This document shows, piece after piece, positions 58,722-64,000 of a stretch of 64,000 nucleotides of DNA. Location of the stretch: the NCBI RefSeq assembly GCF_021026095.1, contig NZ_JAJNCU010000005.1, positions 124,001-188,000 on the forward strand, given 5' to 3'. A program made the position numbers and the translations under genes. Position 1 is the stretch's first letter. Every line of letters starts with the position of its first letter. This DNA is from Salinicoccus halitifaciens (GTDB lineage: Bacteria; Bacillota; Bacilli; Staphylococcales; Salinicoccaceae). Under the pieces are notes generated by a model that saw only the letters and a list, made by a program, of their open reading frames with translations, was not told the origin of the DNA and ran no database searches.

Positions 58722-59447
58722 TTAAACCTCATGTGCCTCGGGCACGGGCTGTTTGATCACAGCTTTGTAGTTTTCCATCAGGCTGTAGAGATACTTGCGT
58801 CCATCCTCAAACTTTTCATCATTGATGATCTGTTTTTCAGTCTGGACGAGCACTTCTTCTTCCGGTTCATAAATCTGGTCCTTGGCTAAAAATTCTTCGA
58901 TGCCCACCGGGGTGATTTCCGGGTGGAACTGCACTGCAAGGATATTGTCGTTCACGACGAAGCCCTGGTTATTGCAGTTTTGATTGTAGTACACCTTTTC
59001 AGCACGCTCCGGAATGGAGAAGAAATCCTGATGGTGCTGGAAGAGGCGGATCTCAGCCGGCAGTCCTTTCAGCAATGGATGCTGTCTGGCTTCTTCCACT
59101 TCATATATGGTATGCCAGCCGATCTCCATATGCGCCATCCGCCGGACCTCGCCGCCGAGTGCCTGTGATAAGATTTGAGCACCCAAACAGATTGCGAGGA
59201 TGCTCTGCTTCTCATCCACGAGTTTCCTCAACCACTCTTCCTCTTCGACCACAAAAGGGTAGTTTTCAGGGTCATATGCCGTCTGGCGTCCGCCCAGTAC
59301 AACGAGCAGATCGAATGTTTCATCCACCGGCAGCGGTTCACCTTCATAAATTTTGGCAGTCTTCACTTCATAATCATTTTCATTCGCCCAGTCTTCGATA
59401 TAACCCAGCGGTAAAAGCGGGTCATGCTGAATCACTTGTATGATCAT
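58722..59447 (-). CDS. Class I glutamine amidotransferase-like protein
   Basis: 241 residues of the stand-alone GATase1 (GMP synthase-like) family. The catalytic triad is Cys in LAICLGAQILS (near 86), His in AVQFHPE and Glu two residues on. The oxyanion loop VVLGGRQ is present. About 60 C-terminal residues are extra and charged. Such proteins are usually annotated as type 1 glutamine amidotransferases with unknown acceptor. AAGGAGG is seven bases before ATG. It is a single gene. Confidence 0.85.
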   Translation of the reverse strand: MIIQVIQHDPLLPLGYIEDWANENDYEVKTAKIYEGEPLPVDETFDLLVVLGGRQTAYDPENYPFVVEEEEWLRKLVDEKQSILAICLGAQILSQALGGEVRRMAHMEIGWHTIYEVEEARQHPLLKGLPAEIRLFQHHQDFFSIPERAEKVYYNQNCNNQGFVVNDNILAVQFHPEITPVGIEEFLAKDQIYEPEEEVLVQTEKQIINDEKFEDGRKYLYSLMENYKAVIKQPVPEAHEV

Positions 59448-59723
59448 TTAAATGCCTCCTTCTCTAATAGAACTCCTCCTTGAAAATAGCTCGAAATCAT
59501 TTGATTCACGCTTGGTACGACACACTATAGTATAAATAGTAACCCCCGTCAATCGAATGAATCAGGTTTACTGCTTAAAGATCCGCATATATAATTTATT
59601 AACTATTACGCCAGCCGTTAAACAATTAAAATGGATTCTGATTATTTAGAATAAAAATACAAGCTGCCGGATTTCTGTGCTAAAATGTTCATATCAATCC
59701 ATACTTGCAAAGGGGGCGGATCC
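59448..59723. other. 276-bp divergent intergenic region
   Basis: AT-rich DNA between the amidotransferase and SLC13 genes. I see no RNA motif or strong dyad in it. Confidence 0.4.
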
Positions 59724-61505
59724 ATGACTCTGGAAATGGTCTTTGTGGCCGCTATGATTGCGCTCATGCTCATCTCACTGCTCTTTGAAGTCGCAAGGGC
59801 GGATTTCCTCGTGTTTTTATTTCTTGTGATTTTCCTGCTCAGCGGTGTGATATCCACCGAGCAGGCATTGAGCGGTTTTTCCAATGAGGGGATGCTGACT
59901 GTACTGCTGCTGTTCATCGTTGCAGGGGCGATACAAAAACACGGCATCATAGAGAATTTCATCTACAGGATACTCGGGGAGACGAAGTCGATGCGGGGCT
60001 CCATGGTGAAGCTCCTGCCGCCCATTTCACTTGTTTCAGCCTTTTTGAACAATACACCGATCGTCGTCACGCTGACGCCGATACTCCGGAACTGGGCGAG
60101 GAACAACGGTTACGCTCCCTCCAAAATATTGATCCCATTATCCTATGCGACAATCCTGGGCGGTACGATCACACTGATTGGTACATCCACGAACCTGATT
60201 GTACACGGTCTCTTGATCAACGCAGGCGTGGAAGGTTTCTCATTCTTCACTTTGAGCATTGTCGGTGTGCCCATCGCCATTGTCGGCCTCATTTACATTC
60301 TGACCATCGGGTATAAAATATTGCCGGATAATTTAGGCGCAGAGGATACGATCCGTAAAGAGGCGAAGGAGTTCTTGGCCGAAGCGACGATCCAGGACAG
60401 CTTTGAACATATTAATGAGACGATCCTCGCCGCTTCAAAAAACTCCTTTGAAGGCGTTTATATCATTGAAATTATCAGGGAAGACGGAGAAAGGGTGGAG
60501 CCGGTGGAAGCTTCGACATACATCAGGAAAGGCGACCATATCATCTTCTCCGCTTCGCTCAACAGGATTGCAGTCATTGAAAAGCTTAAAGGCATATCAC
60601 TCGAAACCGGAACGGATAAAAGTCTGGATGTGCTGCAAAATGAAAATCACCACCTGGTTGAAGCGGTGATTTCACATAACTCGAGCCTGGTCGGCAAGAC
60701 GATCAGGGACTCGGAATTCAGATCCACTCATGAGGCGGGTGTCATTGCCGTCCACCGCAACAATCAGCGCATCAACAGCCGGGTCGGCGACATCATATTG
60801 AGGCCGGGGGACACCCTGCTGCTGCTCGCTGACGATGAATTCGTACAGCGTCATCAGCACTCCCAGGACTTTTATGTCGTATATACCGTCAACCCGCCGG
60901 AACAGCTCAAGCAGAATAACCTGAAAGGATTTTTGGCACTCGGACTTTTACTGGTCATGATCCTGTCGGTGACTTTAGGGTTCCTGTCGATGTTCGAAGC
61001 CATGCTGATTGCAGTCATCCTGCTCGTAGTCACGCGCCTGATCAATTGGCGGGAGATACTGGATTACATTCAATTTGACGTTCTCCTGCTGATTGCCAGC
61101 GCCTTCGCCATCGGTGCGGCAATGACCGAGTCCGGGCTTGCACAGTTCCTTGCGGAGAACATGCTGGTACTCGCACAGCCGCTCGGCATCATAGGGGTCG
61201 TTTTCATCATTTATATCGCTACGAACATATTCACCGAGCTCATCACCAACAGTGCTGCTGCAGTATTGATGTTCCCAATCGCTTTTGAGATGGCGGATCA
61301 GCTCAATGTGGATTATATGGGCTTCATCGTGACGATTGCCGTCGCTGCTTCATGCAGTTTCATCACACCGATCGGTTACCAGACAAACCTGATCGTCTAC
61401 GGGCCCGGCGGTTACAAATTCAGTGACTATATCAAGATCGGCGCACCGCTCGTCCTGCTCACCATGGTGACGACCTCAACCATCGTCTATCTCGTATGGT
61501 TTTAA
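59724..61505 (+). CDS. SLC13/DASS-family permease with TrkA-C domains
   Basis: 593-residue transporter of the divalent anion:Na+ symporter superfamily. Two six-helix halves (residues about 1-200 and 400-590) surround a cytoplasmic pair of RCK/TrkA-C-like domains (KNSFEGVYIIEIIREDGERVEPVEASTYIRKGDHIIFSA and GVIAVHRNNQRINSRVGDIILRPGDTLLLLADD). Transport motifs are NNTPIVVTLTPI and, in the second half, LITNSAAAVLMFPI. Sulfate, dicarboxylates or cysteine-related anions are known cargoes. AAAGGGGGC sets ATG 59724 over the in-frame 59685 codon. It ends at a bidirectional terminator. Confidence 0.9.
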   Translation: MTLEMVFVAAMIALMLISLLFEVARADFLVFLFLVIFLLSGVISTEQALSGFSNEGMLTVLLLFIVAGAIQKHGIIENFIYRILGETKSMRGSMVKLLPPISLVSAFLNNTPIVVTLTPILRNWARNNGYAPSKILIPLSYATILGGTITLIGTSTNLIVHGLLINAGVEGFSFFTLSIVGVPIAIVGLIYILTIGYKILPDNLGAEDTIRKEAKEFLAEATIQDSFEHINETILAASKNSFEGVYIIEIIREDGERVEPVEASTYIRKGDHIIFSASLNRIAVIEKLKGISLETGTDKSLDVLQNENHHLVEAVISHNSSLVGKTIRDSEFRSTHEAGVIAVHRNNQRINSRVGDIILRPGDTLLLLADDEFVQRHQHSQDFYVVYTVNPPEQLKQNNLKGFLALGLLLVMILSVTLGFLSMFEAMLIAVILLVVTRLINWREILDYIQFDVLLLIASAFAIGAAMTESGLAQFLAENMLVLAQPLGIIGVVFIIYIATNIFTELITNSAAAVLMFPIAFEMADQLNVDYMGFIVTIAVAASCSFITPIGYQTNLIVYGPGGYKFSDYIKIGAPLVLLTMVTTSTIVYLVWF

Positions 61506-61518
61506 TGATCTGCAGCAA

Positions 61519-61548
61519 AAAAGGACTTTCTTTTAGAAAGTCCTTTTG
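61519..61548. terminator. Bidirectional terminator, SLC13 gene / arsC
   Basis: AAAGGACTTTCT pairs with AGAAAGTCCTTT, with a T-run on each strand. The 3' end of arsC overlaps the right arm. Confidence 0.85.
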
Positions 61549-61931
61549 TATTCCCTGATCCTACCGCCGATTTCATCCCGCACCCTCTGGAATTCCGTCC
61601 AGTCCTTGCCTGCCGGATCATCGAACGGCCAGTGTTCTTTATCCACACCTTGAGGGATCACCGGGCAGTTTTCATCAGCGTCGCTGCACAATGTCACGAC
61701 CAGGTCCGAGCGTCTTAAAATGTCATGGTCTATCAGATCAGAAGTCTGGTCCGAGATGTCGATATCCACTTCAGCCATCGCCTCGACCGCTTTCGGGTTC
61801 ACCCCGTGTGTCTCGATTCCGGCGGAGTAGACTTCAAAATCTTCACCGAGTATCTCTTTCCCCCAGCCTTCCGCCATCTGCGAACGGCATGAATTCCCGG
61901 TACATATGAAATAAATCACTTTTTTATCCAA
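61533..61931 (-). CDS. arsC: Arsenate reductase, thioredoxin-coupled
   Basis: Reduces arsenate to arsenite using three cysteines and thioredoxin. The P-loop CTGNSCR starts at Cys10, and Cys82 and Cys89 ([10 protein letters not shown]) are at exactly the positions of the S. aureus pI258 enzyme. 132 residues matches the 131-residue family. TTG start with GGAGGTG eight bases upstream. It is the last gene of arsRBC. Confidence 0.97.
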   Translation of the reverse strand: MDKKVIYFICTGNSCRSQMAEGWGKEILGEDFEVYSAGIETHGVNPKAVEAMAEVDIDISDQTSDLIDHDILRRSDLVVTLCSDADENCPVIPQGVDKEHWPFDDPAGKDWTEFQRVRDEIGGRIREYKRTF

Positions 61932-61946
61932 TTACAGCACCTCCAT

Positions 61947-63236
61947 TTAAATTAAAAGCAGTGTCAGGTACAGCCCGAGCAGTGTGAATATGAGTACAGG
62001 TATGGTGATGACGATACCCACTTTGAAATAAACACCCCACGGAATCTTCATGCCTTTCTGTGCGAGCACATGCAGCCACAAGAGAGTCGCAAGAGATCCG
62101 ATCGGTGTGATCTTCGGCCCGAGATCGGCACCGACGATATTCGCATAAATCAGCCCTTCTTTCAAGATGCCGTCGACACCCGACTGTTCGATCGCGATGG
62201 CATCGATCATCACCGTTGGCATGTTGTTCATGATGGACGAGAGGATTGCCGCTATAAAGCCCATCCCCATTACTGCAGCAAATAATCCCTGGCCGGCCAC
62301 GTAGACCAGCACGTCAGCGAGCAGGTCCGTAATGCCTGCATTCCTCAAACCGAAGACGACGATATACATGCCGAGTGAAAAGACGACGATATTCCACGGG
62401 GCGCCTTTAATGACCGCACCCGTGTTCACCGCCTGAGATTTCCTTGCCAGCAGTAAAAATGCGATGGCAATTGCTCCTGCGATGAATGATACAGGCACCG
62501 CCACGAATTCGCTCGCAAGATAACCGACAAGGAGTATCCCGAGGATCACCCAGGAAATCCTGAACAGTTTCAAATCCTTGATCGCTTCGGAAGGCTCCGC
62601 AAGCTTCCCTTCATCGAATTTCCTCGGTATTGAATTCCTGAAGTATATGAGCAGGACGATGATGCTCGCAGTGAGTGAGAAGATATTCGGTATGAACATC
62701 CTGCTCATGTATTCCAGGAACCCGATGTCAAAGAAGTCCGCCGAGACGATATTGACAAGGTTACTTACGATCAGGGGCAGTGAAGTCGTATCCGCAATGA
62801 ATCCGCTTGCCATTACAAAGGGGAAGACCACCTTCTCCTCAAACTTCAGGTTGCGCACCATCGCAAGGACGATCGGTGTCAGGATCAGGGCAGCACCGTC
62901 ATTGGCGAAGAACGCCGCGACCACTGCCCCGAGTAAAGATATGTATACGAACATTTTAATGCCGTTGCCTTTGCTCGCCTTCACCATATGCCGTGCAGAC
63001 CATTCAAAAAATCCGATTTCATCCAGTATTAATGAAATGATGATGACAGCGACAAAAGTCAGCGTCGCATTCCATACGATGTCCGCAACTTCGATGACAT
63101 CACTGAATGATACGACCCCGGTGATGATTGCAAGTACCGCACCGATTGTCGCCGTGATGCCGATGTCGAGCCCTCTCGGCTGCCAGATGATGAATACTAA
63201 TGTGGCGATGAAAATCGCTATTGCAAGAATTGTCAT
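61947..63236 (-). CDS. arsB: Arsenite efflux permease
   Basis: Arsenite:H+ antiporter of the ArsB type, 429 residues and about 12 helices. ArsB signatures include [67 protein letters not shown] and [27 protein letters not shown]. The ATG at 63236 overlaps the arsR stop (ATGA), so translation is coupled. It exports the arsenite made by ArsC; no ArsA ATPase is encoded here. Confidence 0.97.
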   Translation of the reverse strand: MTILAIAIFIATLVFIIWQPRGLDIGITATIGAVLAIITGVVSFSDVIEVADIVWNATLTFVAVIIISLILDEIGFFEWSARHMVKASKGNGIKMFVYISLLGAVVAAFFANDGAALILTPIVLAMVRNLKFEEKVVFPFVMASGFIADTTSLPLIVSNLVNIVSADFFDIGFLEYMSRMFIPNIFSLTASIIVLLIYFRNSIPRKFDEGKLAEPSEAIKDLKLFRISWVILGILLVGYLASEFVAVPVSFIAGAIAIAFLLLARKSQAVNTGAVIKGAPWNIVVFSLGMYIVVFGLRNAGITDLLADVLVYVAGQGLFAAVMGMGFIAAILSSIMNNMPTVMIDAIAIEQSGVDGILKEGLIYANIVGADLGPKITPIGSLATLLWLHVLAQKGMKIPWGVYFKVGIVITIPVLIFTLLGLYLTLLLI

Positions 63237-63553
63237 GATGCACACTCACCTTTTTTCATGCTTCTGCACACACATTCCGTATTATCCTGTGCAATCAGGC
63301 CGAGATAATCACCGGCCACCTTCAGCGCTTCACTGTTAAGTTTATACATCTTTTTATTGCCGTCTTTCCTGTAAGTGATCAGCTCATTATCATGCAGCAC
63401 TTTCATATGATGGCTCAATGTCGGCTGTGAAAAATCGAAGTGCTCAAGCAGGTCGCATGCACACAGTTCCCCGCAGGACAATAAGTCCAGTATTTCCAGA
63501 CGATTTTCATCCGCAATCACTTTCAATACATTGCTCAATTCTTTATAAGTCAT
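63233..63553 (-). CDS. arsR: Arsenic-responsive repressor
   Basis: ArsR/SmtB repressor, 106 residues. The metalloid site is ELCACDLL (Cys31 and Cys33) in the alpha3 helix, as in pI258 ArsR, within the winged helix [31 protein letters not shown]. An extra cysteine group ([13 protein letters not shown]) ends the protein and could bind As too. The frame opens at 63583, but AGGAGGAG fits ATG 63553. It leads arsRBC and has a dyad operator just upstream. Confidence 0.95.
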   Translation of the reverse strand: MTYKELSNVLKVIADENRLEILDLLSCGELCACDLLEHFDFSQPTLSHHMKVLHDNELITYRKDGNKKMYKLNSEALKVAGDYLGLIAQDNTECVCRSMKKGECAS

Positions 63554-63581
63554 AGTGTCTCTCCTCCTAAGATAGATTAAC

Positions 63582-63593
63582 ATCTATATAGAT
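63582..63593. promoter_or_regulatory. Likely ArsR operator
   Basis: ATCTATATAGAT is a perfect 12-bp palindrome, with a second TCTATATA arm at 63598-63605, 30-50 bases before the arsR start. The position fits autoregulation by ArsR. Confidence 0.65.
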
Positions 63594-63689
63594 AACCGTC
63601 TATATATTTTTCGGTGAAAAACAGATTTAATTGAAGATTATTACCACACGCTTTAGGGTAGATTAATGAAAAGGAGAGTGGTTATCAAT

Positions 63690-64000
63690 ATGAGTAAATC
63701 TGTACTTATAGTGGTTACTAGCCATGATACAATCGCAGGAGACAAGGACAAGCCAACAGGTTTATGGCTGTCCGAAGCAGCAGAGCCTTACATCGCTTTT
63801 CAGGGTGCCGGATTCAAAGTCGATATCGCTTCGACGAAAGGCGGCAGCGTCCCCATAGATCCGAATTCTGTCGATGATGACAGTGCACCGAGATTCAGTG
63901 AAGTGACGAGACTGCTCCAAAATACTGAACGTATCAAAGATGTGGTTTATGAAAGATATGATGCGATATTCTTTGCAGGCGGACACGGGGCGATGTTCGA
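63690..64000 (+). CDS. DJ-1/PfpI-family protein (3' end outside window)
   Basis: 103 residues are visible of a class I glutamine amidotransferase-like protein of the DJ-1/PfpI group, probably the Hsp31/YajL-like branch. It reads SVLIVVTSHDTI at the start, TGLWLSEAAEPYIAFQGAGFKVDIASTKGGSVPIDPNS (the Glu of the triad is in LSEAAEP) and FFAGGHGAMF at the window end, a motif ahead of the catalytic cysteine, which lies beyond the edge. Such proteins act as glyoxalase III or stress chaperones. AAGGAG is before the ATG. It is divergent from arsR. Confidence 0.88.
   Translation, partial: MSKSVLIVVTSHDTIAGDKDKPTGLWLSEAAEPYIAFQGAGFKVDIASTKGGSVPIDPNSVDDDSAPRFSEVTRLLQNTERIKDVVYERYDAIFFAGGHGAMF

Overview
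The window looks like chromosomal DNA from a Staphylococcaceae member of higher GC than Staphylococcus; a Salinicoccus- or Jeotgalicoccus-like halotolerant coccus is my best guess. The reasons are the very S. aureus-like FdhD, MetI, ThiM, Mqo and ArsRBC proteins, the strong AGGAGG-type ribosome sites, frequent TTG/GTG starts, and several compatible-solute transporters (BCCT, OpuF). I see no rRNA, tRNA, insertion sequence, prophage or CRISPR array. Nearly all of the window is ordinary housekeeping and transport DNA in short operons, most closed by clear hairpin-plus-T terminators.

Layout. 1-3.4 kb: tandem OFA-family MFS transporters and, divergently, fdhD. 3.4-5.9 kb: thiDME behind a TPP riboswitch with its own terminator. 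6-9.4 kb: a membrane-anchored glucosaminidase, an FMN reductase, two tiny HTH-like paralogues and an aldehyde dehydrogenase. 9.5-11.9 kb: metY-metA under a SAM-I riboswitch. 11.9-14.6 kb: aromatic biosynthesis (aroF-aroQ and, divergently, tyrA); the aroF leader encodes a short peptide ending YYFSYF next to mutually exclusive hairpins. 14.7-18.1 kb: ornithine carbamoyltransferase with a disrupted start, a MerR/coiled-coil protein and metI. 18.1-24.6 kb: mqo, a PH-like protein, a HAD phosphatase, ytoQ, gpx, a PTS IIC and small proteins. 24.6-30.5 kb: metNIQ-type ABC transporter, a PepSY protein with a two-component system, and thymidine kinase. 30.5-36.2 kb: DUF1801 protein, phosphoesterase, dhaKLM, maa-type acetyltransferase and an M20 amidohydrolase. 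36.3-39.5 kb: HMA protein, a CPG-motif P1B-ATPase and a Crp/Fnr regulator, with two TTGA-N6-TCAA sites upstream. 39.6-49.6 kb: BCCT transporter, DUF4256, a carbohydrate ABC importer lacking its ATPase, a CHAP protein, paiAB and opuF. 49.9-54.4 kb: a ForCE-type formate dehydrogenase (FdhA plus DUF1641) and a flavin reductase. 54.4-64 kb: a 52-bp tandem repeat, an FUSC-type membrane protein, SDR, P1B-4 ATPase, amidotransferase, SLC13 permease, the arsRBC operon and the start of a DJ-1/PfpI gene.

How the parts connect. FdhD matures the molybdenum enzyme encoded some 47 kb away, and the OFA transporters beside fdhD could move its substrate. MetA carries Glu111, which marks acetyl-CoA use, and so feeds O-acetylhomoserine to MetY; MetI offers a cystathionine route, and MetNIQ imports methionine. 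AroF, AroQ and TyrA cover entry to the pathway, chorismate to prephenate, and prephenate to the tyrosine precursor. The most notable regulatory features are the putative aromatic leader-peptide attenuator and the predicted class II Crp/Fnr promoter of the metal-ATPase operon.
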